A stretch of 64,000 nt of DNA from Jiangella alkaliphila (GCF_900105925.1 NZ_LT629791.1:6232001-6296000), one strand, 5' to 3'. Counted from the stretch's first letter, positions 54,009 through 62,990 are shown. A program made the numbers and translations. Notes: generated from the sequence alone by a model not told the origin.

Positions 54009-55337
54009 TCAGGTGTCGGTGTTGCCGGGACCGGTGCCGGGTCGGGTGGTGCGAGCGAGCCGGACGGTCCGGTCGGCGAGGTCGGAGAGACTGGAGCGGT
54101 CGAAACCGCGGATCGCGCTGCGCGCGGTGTCGTTCAGCGGCTCCACCCAGTGCGACGGAAGGCCTTGCGCGCCGCAGATGACTCCCGCGACGCTGCCTGC
54201 GGTCGCACCGTTGGAGTCGGTGTCCCAGCCTCCTTGGACGGTGAGGCCGATGGTGGCGGTGAAGTCGCCGTCACCCCAGAGCAGCCCTGCCGCCACGACG
54301 GCCGCGTTGTTGATGGTGTGGACCCACGAGTAGTGGCCGTACCGGCTCTCGATCGCGGCTCGGGCGTCGTCCCAGCTGGCACGGCCGGAGTGCTGGTCGA
54401 GCACGAACCGGATTGCCTCGGCCAGCCGGCTGCCGGGCGGAATGCAGGTCAGGGACGTCTCGACCGCCTGCCGTGCGTGACCGGCGAACGCGGCGGCGAC
54501 CAGGGCCGCCGACCACATCGCGCCGTATACGCCGTTGGCGGTGTGCGACAGGGTCGCGTCGCGGTAGGCCAGCTCCGCGGCCGCCCGGGGATCGCCCGGG
54601 TTGACGTAGCCGTAGATGTCGGCGCGGATCTGGGCGCCGATCCATTCCCGGTACGGGTTGTCGGCCGTTCCCGCCGCGGCCGGGTCCAGGCCGAGTACCA
54701 GGTTGCGATACGTGACCCGCTCGGCCGTGTAGGTCTGGGTGTACGGGAGCCGGTCGAGCCACTCGGCGGCGACGTCGGCGCTGGTGAAGCCGAAGCCGTA
54801 CTCCTCGAGGATGTGCAGGCCGAGCATCGTGTAGTCGAGGTCGTCGTCGCGTGCGCTCTCGACGACCCGGCCACGGGTCGTGAACGGCCAGTTCTCGCGG
54901 AGTTCGAAGCCGTCGGGCATCGGGTCGAGCACGGGGACGAAGTCGTTCAGCGGGTAGGCGTCCGCGAGCGTCAGGTAGCGGCGCAGGTGCTCCGACGTCC
55001 AGTGGTCGCCGTTCTCGACCGGCTTGCCGAGCACGCAGCCGGCGCACCGGCCGAGCCAGCCGCCCAGGACGCGGTCGGCCAGCTCGTCGTCACCGATCGG
55101 CGCGACGGCCGGCGCCGCCGGCAGGGTCGCTACGATGGCGGCCAGCTCGTCCGGCTCGTCGTAGGCCCAGCGCCCGTTGCGGGTGGTCGCCGACAAGGCG
55201 TCCAGCAGCGCGCGGGCCTCGGCAGGCCTGGCCACCGTCGCGCCGGCGGCGGCCAGGTCGCCGACGTTGTAGCCGCCTTCCTGCCGCTGGAGCAGTTCCC
55301 AGTGCAGCAGTTCGACCGGGTCGTGGGGGTTGAGCAC
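54009..55337 (-). CDS. ADP-ribosylglycohydrolase-fold hydrolase (ARH 1)
   Basis: A 442-aa ARH/DraG-fold protein. After about 85 N-terminal residues the core starts LADRVLGGWLGRCAGCVLGK. Acidic metal ligands are in DDDLDYTMLGLHILEEYGFG and the C-terminal GGWDTDSNGATAGSVAGVIC, so a dinuclear metal site can form. ARH enzymes cleave N- or O-glycosidic bonds of ADP-ribose; related enzymes may act on other ribosides. GTG 55337 follows AGGAG by six bases. It lies between lacI and the sugar transporter and is cytoplasmic. Role proposed here: hydrolysis of the imported riboside. Confidence 0.88.
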   Translation of the reverse strand: MLNPHDPVELLHWELLQRQEGGYNVGDLAAAGATVARPAEARALLDALSATTRNGRWAYDEPDELAAIVATLPAAPAVAPIGDDELADRVLGGWLGRCAGCVLGKPVENGDHWTSEHLRRYLTLADAYPLNDFVPVLDPMPDGFELRENWPFTTRGRVVESARDDDLDYTMLGLHILEEYGFGFTSADVAAEWLDRLPYTQTYTAERVTYRNLVLGLDPAAAGTADNPYREWIGAQIRADIYGYVNPGDPRAAAELAYRDATLSHTANGVYGAMWSAALVAAAFAGHARQAVETSLTCIPPGSRLAEAIRFVLDQHSGRASWDDARAAIESRYGHYSWVHTINNAAVVAAGLLWGDGDFTATIGLTVQGGWDTDSNGATAGSVAGVICGAQGLPSHWVEPLNDTARSAIRGFDRSSLSDLADRTVRLARTTRPGTGPGNTDT

Positions 55338-55349
55338 AGGTGTCTCCTG

Positions 55350-56348
55350 TCAGGCGGATTCGCGGCGGGTGAGCGTGGTGGCGATGACGATCTCGCGCGG
55401 CGGGCCGGGCTCGTCGGCCGTCAGCCGGGGCAGCAGCGACTCCGCGCAGGCCCGGCCGATCTCGGCCGCCGGGTTCACCACGGTGGTCAGGCCCGGGGTC
55501 ACCAGCGACGCCGCCTCGATGTCGTCGTAGCCGGTGACGGCCAGGTCGTCCGGGACGGTCAGTCCCCGCGCCCGGGCCGCGTCCAGGACGCCGATCGCGA
55601 TCAGGTCGTTCGCGCAGGCGATCGCGTCCGGCGGGTCGTCGCGGCCGAGCAGCCGCTCGGCCGCCGCCCGCCCGGCGTCGCGCGTGTACGCCGTCTGCAC
55701 GACGAGGTCGTCCTCGACGGGGCGGCCGTCCTCGGCCAGCGCGCGCCGGTAGCCCGCCTCGCGCTGGTCGCTCGGGCCGGCGTGCGCGGCGCCGCCGATG
55801 TAGGCGACGCGGCGGTGCCCGCGCTCGATCAGGTGCCGGACCGCCTGCGCGATCCCGCCCTCGTCGTCGCTTCGCACCAGGTCGCCGAGGTCGGCGTCGA
55901 ACCGGCCGCCGCCGAGGCGCACCAGCGGCACCTCGCGGTGCGCCAGCAGGTCCTTGCGGTTCAGCCCGAACGCGGCGATGACGATGCCGTCGACCTGGCG
56001 TGTCGTCAGATCGGTGAGGAACGACAGCTCCTCGTCGCGGCTGCCGCCGGTGTTGCAGACGACCGTGTGATAGCCGGCCGGCAGCAGCACGTCGGCCATC
56101 CCCTGCAGCACCGCTGGGTAGAAGGGGTTGGTGAGGTCGGGGACGACAAGGCCGACCGTCATCGTTCGGCGGGTGCGCAGCCCCTGGGCCAGCGTGTTCG
56201 GCCGGTAGCCGAGCTGCTCGATGACCGCCAGGACGGTGGCCCGGGTGGCCTCCGCGACCGGCCGCCGCCCGGACAGCACGTGTGAGACCGTGGTGACCGA
56301 GACGCCCGCGCGGGACGCCACCTCCGTCATGTTGACCGGCCGGACCAC
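55350..56348 (-). CDS. LacI-family regulator of the ribose/ARH locus
   Basis: A 332-aa LacI repressor. The helix-turn-helix NMTEVASRAGVSVTTVSHVL and hinge YRPNTLAQGLRTRRTMTVGL are followed by a full sugar-binding effector domain. I choose the GTG at 56348 because GGAGG lies six bases upstream. An operator-like GCAAAACGATTGGC lies 11 bases upstream of the start, which implies autorepression. It heads the leftward operon (LacI, ARH, transporter, ribokinase) and is divergent from two further ARH genes. Confidence 0.9.
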   Translation of the reverse strand: MVRPVNMTEVASRAGVSVTTVSHVLSGRRPVAEATRATVLAVIEQLGYRPNTLAQGLRTRRTMTVGLVVPDLTNPFYPAVLQGMADVLLPAGYHTVVCNTGGSRDEELSFLTDLTTRQVDGIVIAAFGLNRKDLLAHREVPLVRLGGGRFDADLGDLVRSDDEGGIAQAVRHLIERGHRRVAYIGGAAHAGPSDQREAGYRRALAEDGRPVEDDLVVQTAYTRDAGRAAAERLLGRDDPPDAIACANDLIAIGVLDAARARGLTVPDDLAVTGYDDIEAASLVTPGLTTVVNPAAEIGRACAESLLPRLTADEPGPPREIVIATTLTRRESA

Positions 56349-56359
56349 TGGCCACCTCC

Positions 56360-56373
56360 GCAAAACGATTGGC
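56360..56373. promoter_or_regulatory. LacI operator 1
   Basis: GCAAAACGATTGGC, one of four similar sites in 56.3-60.4 kb with consensus GCAAAACG-N2-TKGC. It is just ahead of the lacI start. Confidence 0.6.
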
Positions 56374-56482
56374 AATGCTGTGCCGGTCAGCCTCCCGCCG
56401 ACACCACCGCGTTGTCAAGGGCCTTCGCTGGACGAATCCCTCGCCCCTTGACGGACTGCGGAGCCGTCATCCACAGTGAACC

Positions 56483-56496
56483 GCAAAACGTCTTGC
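56483..56496. promoter_or_regulatory. LacI operator 2
   Basis: GCAAAACGTCTTGC, a close palindrome, 13 bp before the start of the rightward ARH pair. It overlaps the ribosome-binding region, so binding would block expression. Confidence 0.65.
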
Positions 56497-56509
56497 AGAG
56501 AGGCTGCCT

Positions 56510-57502
56510 GTGGTTCCCACATTCGAGCGTGTGTACGGCGCTCTCATCGGCCAGGCCGTCGGCGACGCGCTCGGCGCGCCGACCGAAGGCCTGGCCCGGG
56601 CCGAGATCGTCGCGCGGTACGGGTGGGTCGGCGACTTCGTCAGCGACGACCCGGCCGGCACCGACGACACCGAGTACGCGGTGCTGACCGCCCGGCTGCT
56701 GCTGGCGCACGGCGACCGCCTCACCCCCGCCGACGTCGGCGCCGCCTGGACCGACGACCTGGTCAACCAGGTCGGCGGCTTCCACGGCGGCGGGTTCAGC
56801 GAGATGACGGCGATCAACAACCTGCGCGCGGGCCTCGTCCCGCCGGCCACCGGCAGCGACAACCACGAGCTGTGGAGCGACGGCGCCGCGATGCGGATCG
56901 CGCCCGTCGGCGTCTACTGCGCCGGCGACCCGGCCGAGGCGGCCCGGCTGGCGGCGATCGACGCGCAGGTGTCGCACGCCCGCGACGGCATCCACTGCGC
57001 GCAGGCGGTCGCGGCCGGCGTCGCCGTCGCCGTCGTCGCCGACGCGTGGGAGGACGTCGTCGAGGCGGCGCTGGCCGCGGTGCCGGCGGACTCCTGGGCG
57101 GCGCGGACGCTGCGGCGGGCCGTCGACATCGGCCACACGCACACCGACCTGGCCGCAGCCGTCGACGAGCTGTACGAGCGGATCTCGCTGTTCCACTACC
57201 CTTGGGCCGACGTCGCGCCGGAGGCGACCGCGCTCGCGCTGGGCGTCTTCACCGCCGCCCGCGGGGAGTACGTGCCCGCCGTCCTCGGCGGCGCCAACGC
57301 CGGGCGCGACGCCGACACGATCGCCGCGATGGCCGGGGCCCTGGCCGGGGCGCTGCACGGCGCCGACGCCGTCCCCGAGCCGTGGCGGCGGCGGATCAAC
57401 GTCGTGCGCGGCCACTGCATCGCCGCGGTCGCCGGGACCGACCTGGCCGAGCTCGCCCACGACCTGCACGAGGCCCTGCGCCGGAAGGAAGCCGCCCGAT
57501 GA
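56510..57502 (+). CDS. ADP-ribosylglycohydrolase-fold hydrolase (ARH 2)
   Basis: A 330-aa ARH-family enzyme of typical length. It has the classic start RVYGALIGQAVGDALGAPTE, the first metal motif GTDDTEYAVLTARLLL and the C-terminal GRDADTIAAMAGALAGALHG, so all usual acidic ligands are present. Among the four ARH-fold proteins here it is the most canonical. GTG 56510 has AGAGG six bases upstream. It overlaps ARH 3 by 4 bp and is controlled by LacI operator 2. Predicted cytoplasmic; proposed substrate is a ribosylated metabolite or ADP-ribose derivative. Confidence 0.92.
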   Translation: MVPTFERVYGALIGQAVGDALGAPTEGLARAEIVARYGWVGDFVSDDPAGTDDTEYAVLTARLLLAHGDRLTPADVGAAWTDDLVNQVGGFHGGGFSEMTAINNLRAGLVPPATGSDNHELWSDGAAMRIAPVGVYCAGDPAEAARLAAIDAQVSHARDGIHCAQAVAAGVAVAVVADAWEDVVEAALAAVPADSWAARTLRRAVDIGHTHTDLAAAVDELYERISLFHYPWADVAPEATALALGVFTAARGEYVPAVLGGANAGRDADTIAAMAGALAGALHGADAVPEPWRRRINVVRGHCIAAVAGTDLAELAHDLHEALRRKEAAR

Positions 57503-58527
57503 CCGTCCCCTCCACCCCGTCGCGTCGCGACCGGGCCCGCGGCGCCCTGCTCGGGCTGGCCATCGGCGACGCCGCCGGGTTGCCCGCGCTGTTCCACCGG
57601 ACCACCCGGCTGGGCGGGCGGCGCGACGTCCTCTGGCGGTTCAGCGCCGAACTGGACCAGCAGCGGGTGCTGCGGTTCATGCTGCCGTTCACGCTCGGCC
57701 GGCCGGAGCCGCTGCGGCTGTCCGGCACCGACGACGCCGAGTTCGCCGCGGCCGCGGCGCTGATCCTGCTCGACGATGCCGCCGACCTCTTCGAGGGGTG
57801 GCGGCGGCACGTCGTCGATCACGCCGCCGAGGTGTGGTCGGGCATCGCCGAGCGCGCATCGATCGTCAACGCCGAGGCCGGGCTGACGCCGCCGGCCACC
57901 GGGAACGACAACCCGGCCCATTTCGACGACGGCGCCGTCGCCCGGGCCGTCCCCGCCGGGATCCGGCACGCGGACGACCCGGAGCGCGCTGTCCTCGTCG
58001 CGACCCGGCTAGCGGAGATCACCCACGCCGAGGACGGCGTGTGGGCGGCGGGCGCGATGGCGGCCAGCGTCGCGGCGGCCGTCAGCGGGGCGTCCACGGC
58101 GGCGGTCGTGGACGCGGGGATCGCACGGATCCCCGCGGACAGCTGGCTGGGCCGGCAGGTCGCCCGGGCGCTGGGGCTGGCCGAGGCGGCGGCGACGCCG
58201 CTGGACCTCGTCGCCGACCTCGCCGACGAGATCGCCAACGCCTCCTACAGCTTCGGCACCGTCGCCCCGGAGACGCTCGCCTCGGCCTACGCGATCGTGC
58301 TCGCGACCGGCGGCGACCCGGCGACGGCGATCCCGCTGGCCGGGATGGTGGCCAAGCAGAGCGACAGCATGCCGGCCATGGTCGGCGCCCTGTCGGGCGC
58401 GCTGCACGGCGAGGCGGCGCTGCCGTCGCGGTGGCGCGAGAAGGTCGACGAACTGCGCGGCCACTGCCTGCCGCACCTGGCCGGCCGCTCCCTCACCGCC
58501 GTCGCCGACGCGCTCGTCGCGCCCTGA
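57499..58527 (+). CDS. ADP-ribosylglycohydrolase-fold protein with altered metal site (ARH 3)
   Basis: A 342-aa ARH-fold protein starting RARGALLGLAIGDAAGLPAL. The first motif is GTDDAEFAAAAALILLDD, with Ala for the usual Thr. The C-terminal motif is AKQSDSMPAMVGALSGALHG, where the canonical D-x-D-T becomes Q-S-D-S. At least one metal ligand is thus missing. It may be a non-catalytic partner of ARH 2 or have changed chemistry. The ATG overlaps the ARH 2 stop. A strong hairpin follows nine bases after its stop. Confidence 0.85.
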   Translation: MTVPSTPSRRDRARGALLGLAIGDAAGLPALFHRTTRLGGRRDVLWRFSAELDQQRVLRFMLPFTLGRPEPLRLSGTDDAEFAAAAALILLDDAADLFEGWRRHVVDHAAEVWSGIAERASIVNAEAGLTPPATGNDNPAHFDDGAVARAVPAGIRHADDPERAVLVATRLAEITHAEDGVWAAGAMAASVAAAVSGASTAAVVDAGIARIPADSWLGRQVARALGLAEAAATPLDLVADLADEIANASYSFGTVAPETLASAYAIVLATGGDPATAIPLAGMVAKQSDSMPAMVGALSGALHGEAALPSRWREKVDELRGHCLPHLAGRSLTAVADALVAP

Positions 58528-58535
58528 ACGCGCTG

Positions 58536-58563
58536 CGGCCGCGGCGGGTGACCGCCGCGGCCG
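58536..58563. terminator. Bidirectional terminator hairpin
   Basis: Perfect 12-bp stem (CGGCCGCGGCGG and its complement) with a four-base GTGA loop, between the convergent ends of ARH 3 (58527) and the secreted glycosidase (58576). Confidence 0.8.
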
Positions 58564-58575
58564 GAGCTGTTGCCG

Positions 58576-60102
58576 TCAGGTGCGCGGCGCGGTCGCCGAT
58601 ACCTCCAGCATCGTGAAGCCGTAGGCGGGGAGCCGCACGGTGTAGCTCGTCCCGTTGATCGCCGTGGCGCGGCCGCCGTTGTACAGGTCCTTCGGCGTCT
58701 GCCGGGTCTGGATGCCGGTGCCGGTCAGGTCGACCGTCACGTTCGTCGCCGTGCTGTTGAAGTTGTAGATCAGCAGCGCGGTCTGCCGGCCGTCCTCACT
58801 GGTCCGCCGCATCGCGTAAGCCTTCGGGTCGGACCCGGCGGGCACCCGGACCCGGTCGGCGGACGGCAGCAGCGCCTTGTTCGCGTTGACGGTGCGCAGC
58901 ACCCGCTCCCAGTTCGACCGCAGCTTCGACGACCAGCGGGTGTACTGGTCGTACATGCCGGCGCCGTAGTGGATGCCGGCGCCGGCCAGCAACGCGGCCT
59001 CCTGCACCCGCATGACCTCGTCGTTCGGGTAGGTGGGGTACTGGTGCGGGATGAGGTTCGTGAACTCCTCGTCGCCCCAGATGCTCCACGTGTGCGTGGT
59101 GGCGCCGAGCTCCCGCGCGCGGTCGGTGTTGGCCAGGCCCGCCTCGAGGCCGTCCGCGTCCGTGGTCCCGTCGACGATGCGGGTGTAGTCGTTCACCGTG
59201 TCGGTGTCAGCGCCGTTGAACCACGCGTTCAGCCCGAACTCGGCGAACGCGTCGGCGCTGGCCGAACCGCCGCGCTCGTACGTCAGCCACTTGTCGTTGG
59301 ACGTGTACGTCTTCGGCAGCTCGACCGCGAAGTACCGCATCGCCTCGTCCACCCGGCCGACGTCCCACATGAAGCCGTCCAGGCCGGTGTCCAGCCAGAA
59401 CTTCTCGATCCGTTCCAGCTCCGCTCGGGCACCCGGCAGGTCGAAGTCGAAGCCCGGCCCGAACCACAGCTTCCAGTAGTACGCGCCGGCCTCCTCGCTG
59501 AACTCCCACTTGCTGAACGACGGCGGCCCGTTCTGCAACCTCGGCAGCGGATCCGTCGGATCGTCCGTCCATCGGAACGACGCCACCTCGCGAGAGGTGC
59601 GGTCACCGGCCGCGTACTGCTGCTCGGCGGTGCGGAAGAACAGCCCGTCCTCGTCCATGTAGATGTTGGCGAAGTACGCCACCACCTTCATGTCCAGCTT
59701 GTGCGCGGCGTCGACCAGGCTCTCCCAGTCCTCCATCGTGCCGTTCTGCGGCGGCACCGAGTAGAAGTCGTACGGCGCGCACCCGTCGCACCAGTGCTTG
59801 CCCCCGTTGTACGGCGCGAAGAACCCCAGCACCCGGATCCCCCGGGACTTCAGGTCGCGCAGGTCGTCCTCGATGTCGGAGAACTTGTAGTCGAAGTACG
59901 TGTTGTAGAACCACATGAACCCGTTGAGGTTCTGGAAGCTGCTGTTGTCGACCGGCCGGTCGGAGACCTTCGCCGCGTGCTGCTTCGCCGCGACGACCTG
60001 TGTCTCGCCAGCGGCGGATGTCAACGTGCTCGCCAGGACGGCGGCGGAGAGGACCAAGCCGAACGCACTGCCGAGTCCCTTCCCGAATCTGGATGACCTC
60101 AT
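58576..60102 (-). CDS. Secreted alpha-amylase-superfamily glycoside hydrolase
   Basis: A 508-aa exported protein. ATG 60102 (GAGGAG upstream) gives a signal peptide (FGKGLGSAFGLVLSAAVLAS, cleavage near TSAAGETQ). The mature part is a barrel: FMWFYNTYFDYKFSDIEDDL, RGIRVLGFFAPYNGG, MKVVAYFANIYMDEDG, and FWLDTGLDGFMWDVGRVDEA, whose Asp is the likely nucleophile. A C-terminal beta domain (LLIYNFNSTATNVTVDLTGT) follows. It is GH13-like, but the exact family is not certain. A LacI operator lies 85 bp upstream, so it belongs to the ribose/ARH regulon and probably frees the sugar ligand outside the cell. Confidence 0.82.
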   Translation of the reverse strand: MRSSRFGKGLGSAFGLVLSAAVLASTLTSAAGETQVVAAKQHAAKVSDRPVDNSSFQNLNGFMWFYNTYFDYKFSDIEDDLRDLKSRGIRVLGFFAPYNGGKHWCDGCAPYDFYSVPPQNGTMEDWESLVDAAHKLDMKVVAYFANIYMDEDGLFFRTAEQQYAAGDRTSREVASFRWTDDPTDPLPRLQNGPPSFSKWEFSEEAGAYYWKLWFGPGFDFDLPGARAELERIEKFWLDTGLDGFMWDVGRVDEAMRYFAVELPKTYTSNDKWLTYERGGSASADAFAEFGLNAWFNGADTDTVNDYTRIVDGTTDADGLEAGLANTDRARELGATTHTWSIWGDEEFTNLIPHQYPTYPNDEVMRVQEAALLAGAGIHYGAGMYDQYTRWSSKLRSNWERVLRTVNANKALLPSADRVRVPAGSDPKAYAMRRTSEDGRQTALLIYNFNSTATNVTVDLTGTGIQTRQTPKDLYNGGRATAINGTSYTVRLPAYGFTMLEVSATAPRT

Positions 60103-60187
60103 TGTTCTCCTCACCTCAGCCCTGAAGACGACCTGCCTGGGACGGCGCCGGGGCCCCGGCGCCACGTGACCTCCCGCCCAAAGGTTT

Positions 60188-60201
60188 GCAAAACGTTTGG
60201 C
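60188..60201. promoter_or_regulatory. LacI operator 3
   Basis: GCAAAACGTTTGGC, 85 bp before the secreted glycosidase start. The interval 60103-60398 otherwise contains only operator 4. Confidence 0.6.
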
Positions 60202-60343
60202 ATCGAGTGGCGGATAGCCTTCCGCCCATCAGCTCAGGTTGTCAAGGGATGACGCCGCTGTTAGGGCACGAATCAGCATTGGTCCCTCTACATGCAGCGG
60301 CGTTGCACAGACGCCCTGGCGTGATGGGACTCACGATCGACAC

Positions 60344-60357
60344 GCAAAACGACTTGC
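60344..60357. promoter_or_regulatory. LacI operator 4
   Basis: GCAAAACGACTTGC, a close palindrome, 241 bp before the glycosidase start. Two sites 156 bp apart could support a repression loop. Confidence 0.55.
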
Positions 60358-60398
60358 GGCGCCGACCGCACGCGATCACGACGACCGGATGGCGCGGC

Positions 60399-60830
60399 TC
60401 ACGCACCGGCGGCGTAGCCGCGGATGAGGCCGCAAAGGATGTTGGCCAAGCGGGGGCCGACGTCCACGATGGCGTGGGCCAGTTCCGGATCGGTCTTGTA
60501 GAACTGACGCAGTGCGGTGCCGGGAGCCGCCGTCTGCCAGAGCGCTCCGGCCATCGCGGTTGCCGTCGAGATGACAATGCCGGCCCGTGACGGGGCGAGG
60601 CCGGTGACCGCTGGAGTGGCGACCCGGCTGCCGACCCGGCCGGCAGCGTGTCGAGTTCGGCCGCCGCTGCGGCAGACCAATCGGCCCGGCTCAGCATGGC
60701 CAGGCGCAGGAAGAACTCCTCGCGCGTCTCGAAGTAGCGCGGCATCGTGGACTAGTGCTTGCCGATGCCGGTCGCGATGTCGGTCAGCGTCACCTCGCGC
60801 ACACCGTTGTCCAGTTCGCCATCGCACCGC
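60399..60830 (-). pseudogene. TetR-family regulator, broken
   Basis: Reading leftward, GVREVTLTDIATGIGKH is followed by TAG (60752-60754), then STMPRYFETREEFFLRLAML. This is a TetR helix-turn-helix with a stop in place of a codon. Further on the frame shifts, and the last part (YKTDPELAHAIVDVGPRLAN and ILCGLIRGYAAGA) is a TetR C-terminus. The N-terminal 15-20 residues are missing. On the other strand, 60810-60902 ends in LPAPNVMVFAT and looks like a small C-terminal remnant of another protein. Confidence 0.7.
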
Positions 60831-60965
60831 ACGACGCCCGGCTGGAGCCGACCGACCAGTCGATCGCACTGCCCGCCCCGAACGTCATGGTGTTCGCCAC
60901 CTGACGGTGAGTGGATCAGCCGCTCCAGCGGCTCGGGCGCCCGCGGCCGGCGCCAGGTCCAGCGT

Positions 60966-61003
60966 GCTCCGGCCACGGCTGTCTGGGCAACCGTGGCCGG
61001 AGC
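60966..61003 (-). terminator. Terminator of the secreted ARH gene
   Basis: Perfect 13-bp stem GCTCCGGCCACGG / CCGTGGCCGGAGC with a 12-base loop, nine bases past the end of the secreted ARH-fold gene. Confidence 0.75.
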
Positions 61004-61012
61004 GCCCCGGGG

Positions 61013-62968
61013 CTACCGGCGGTCGTCCTCGAAGCCGTCGAACGAGAGATTGCTCTCGCCCATCGCGTCCACCTCGGTGAGGCTGAGGTGGCCGTCGCTG
61101 GTCGTGAACGTGACGCGGAAGCCACGGATGTCCAGGTCGTCCCCGAAGTCCAGGTCGACCTGCTGGAACGGCTGGGCCGGGTCGAACGCCTCGCTGGCCC
61201 GGACGGGCACCGTCGACCACTTGTTCCGCGAGTTCAGCACCTCGACCGTCGCGCCGATGATCCAGCCGCCGGACGTGTCGACGCCGCCGCCGATCAGGCG
61301 GATGCTCTCGGCCTCGACGGTACGGTTGTAGGTGACGGTGACCTGCGGCTTGCTGCTGCCGGCGGTGCCGGCGAAGAACGAGCTGCGGTTCCACTCCTCC
61401 AGGCCGCGCGTGTCGTGGTCGAACCCGTCCGCGACGACGGAGATGTTGGTGCCGTGGAAGGTGGTCGGCCACATCCGGCCGGCCGGGTAGCCGCTGGTGT
61501 CCTGCGTGTACAGGGCCGTGTTGCCGGTCAGGTTGCTGCTGACGGTGACCTTGCCGCCATCGCGGCGCACCTGGTTGTTGGCGCTGCGCAGGTAGGTGTC
61601 GACGTCGGGGTTGACCTTGGCCAGCTCCTCGTAGGAGTCGTCCTTCGGCGCCGACTTCAGCGGGATCGTCCACTGGCTCGCGGTGGCGCGGCCGCCGGCG
61701 GCCTCGACGCTCTCGTCGATCAGCGTCAGGGCGCGCTCGCCCATCATCGTGAACGTGTCGGTGGCCGCGGGGTCGTCGGGCAGGTAGTCGGGCAGGTTGT
61801 CGCGGGTGCGGTAGGCGTTGAACCGCTCGGTCGGCGCGATGCCCTCCTCGGCCAGCTCGGCGGCCACGTACTCGGAGCCGCGCATGAGGCCGATGAGGCC
61901 GGCGAGCGAGGCCGGCGGGTTGTCGGAGTCCCAGCCCATCAGCGTGCCGATCTGGATCGTGCGGGTCAGGTCGCCCTCGCCGTACAGGAACTGGGCCACC
62001 TCGGCGGCGAAGTTGATCGCGGCCTCGTACTTGATGATGTACTTGAACCCGTTCGCGACCGAGTTCACCTGGTAGCGCTCGTAGATCTTGTCCCGCAGCG
62101 ACTCCCACGGCTCGTCCGGGTTCGCGTCGTAGGTGGCCACGACCCAGTCGATGATCTCGGTGGCGCGCGAGTCGCGCGGCAGGTACTTGCTCGCCTCGTC
62201 GATCAGCCAGCGCACCTGCTCGGCCGAGTCCTTGCGCTGGTCGACCAGCGGTGCTAGCGAGTAGAGCAGGACGTTGAACTGCGCCGCGTGGGTGGCGAAC
62301 CCGCCGGCCGACGCGCGGATCGGCAGCTGGGCGATGTCCAGCGCGACGTCGGGCCGGCCCGGTGCCAGTGCGCCGAAGAACTCGGTGGTCAGCTGCGCGT
62401 CGATGATGTTGCGGTGCTGGTTCGCCGCGCTCAGCGTCGTCGACGGCGGCAGCACCCCGTCCTGCGAGAGCAGGTCCGCCGCGCTGTTGGAGAACCACAC
62501 GAACGAGTCGACGTTCGTGTTCCACATGTGCGCGACCTGCTCCGGCGTGAGCTTGACCGAGCCGGCCTCGTTGACCATCTCGTTCATGTACGAGTACTCG
62601 ATGTCGGTGTCGTCGTCAGCACCGCACGGGTCCGGGTTGGCCCAGTCGATGTCCGCGCCCTGCCGGCCGGCGCCGATGGCGCCCCAGTCCGCGTCGGTGA
62701 AGAACGGGTCCTGGGTGCCGTACAAGTTGCTGCCGTTGGGCCTGATCCCCTCGGTGGTGAGGCCGGTCCAGTTCGCCAGGCACTCCGCCTCCCACATGGC
62801 GGCCAGGCGATCCGCGTACTCGTCCTTGTCGATGACGATCCGCTGGGTCGACGACCCCTTGTTCGACTGCGCGCCGGCCGCCTGCGCGGTGACGTTCACC
62901 GCGGCGGCCGTCGCCACCAGGCTGAGCGCTGCGAGGCTCAGCGCGACGTTGCGGGTCAGATCTTTCAT
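61013..62968 (-). CDS. Secreted ADP-ribosylglycohydrolase-fold protein (ARH 4)
   Basis: A 651-aa exported protein. The signal peptide is MKDLTRNVALSLAALSLVAT with cleavage near AQAAGAQS. The catalytic domain (about residues 50-450) is a long ARH relative: acidic site DDDTDIEYSYMNEMVNEAG, and the C-terminal motif MGWDSDNPPASLAGLIGLMR in place of the usual D-x-D-T-N. An all-beta C-terminal domain follows (about 510-650; VTVTYNRTVEAESIRLIGGG and FRVTFTTSDGHLSLTEVDAM) like F5/8-type C (discoidin) carbohydrate binders. It acts outside the cell, unlike the other three. It lies 22 bp after the RbsC-type permease gene on the same strand, probably one operon. Confidence 0.85.
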   Translation of the reverse strand: MKDLTRNVALSLAALSLVATAAAVNVTAQAAGAQSNKGSSTQRIVIDKDEYADRLAAMWEAECLANWTGLTTEGIRPNGSNLYGTQDPFFTDADWGAIGAGRQGADIDWANPDPCGADDDTDIEYSYMNEMVNEAGSVKLTPEQVAHMWNTNVDSFVWFSNSAADLLSQDGVLPPSTTLSAANQHRNIIDAQLTTEFFGALAPGRPDVALDIAQLPIRASAGGFATHAAQFNVLLYSLAPLVDQRKDSAEQVRWLIDEASKYLPRDSRATEIIDWVVATYDANPDEPWESLRDKIYERYQVNSVANGFKYIIKYEAAINFAAEVAQFLYGEGDLTRTIQIGTLMGWDSDNPPASLAGLIGLMRGSEYVAAELAEEGIAPTERFNAYRTRDNLPDYLPDDPAATDTFTMMGERALTLIDESVEAAGGRATASQWTIPLKSAPKDDSYEELAKVNPDVDTYLRSANNQVRRDGGKVTVSSNLTGNTALYTQDTSGYPAGRMWPTTFHGTNISVVADGFDHDTRGLEEWNRSSFFAGTAGSSKPQVTVTYNRTVEAESIRLIGGGVDTSGGWIIGATVEVLNSRNKWSTVPVRASEAFDPAQPFQQVDLDFGDDLDIRGFRVTFTTSDGHLSLTEVDAMGESNLSFDGFEDDRR

Positions 62969-62990
62969 CGTTGAAGTCCTTTCCCTTTGC

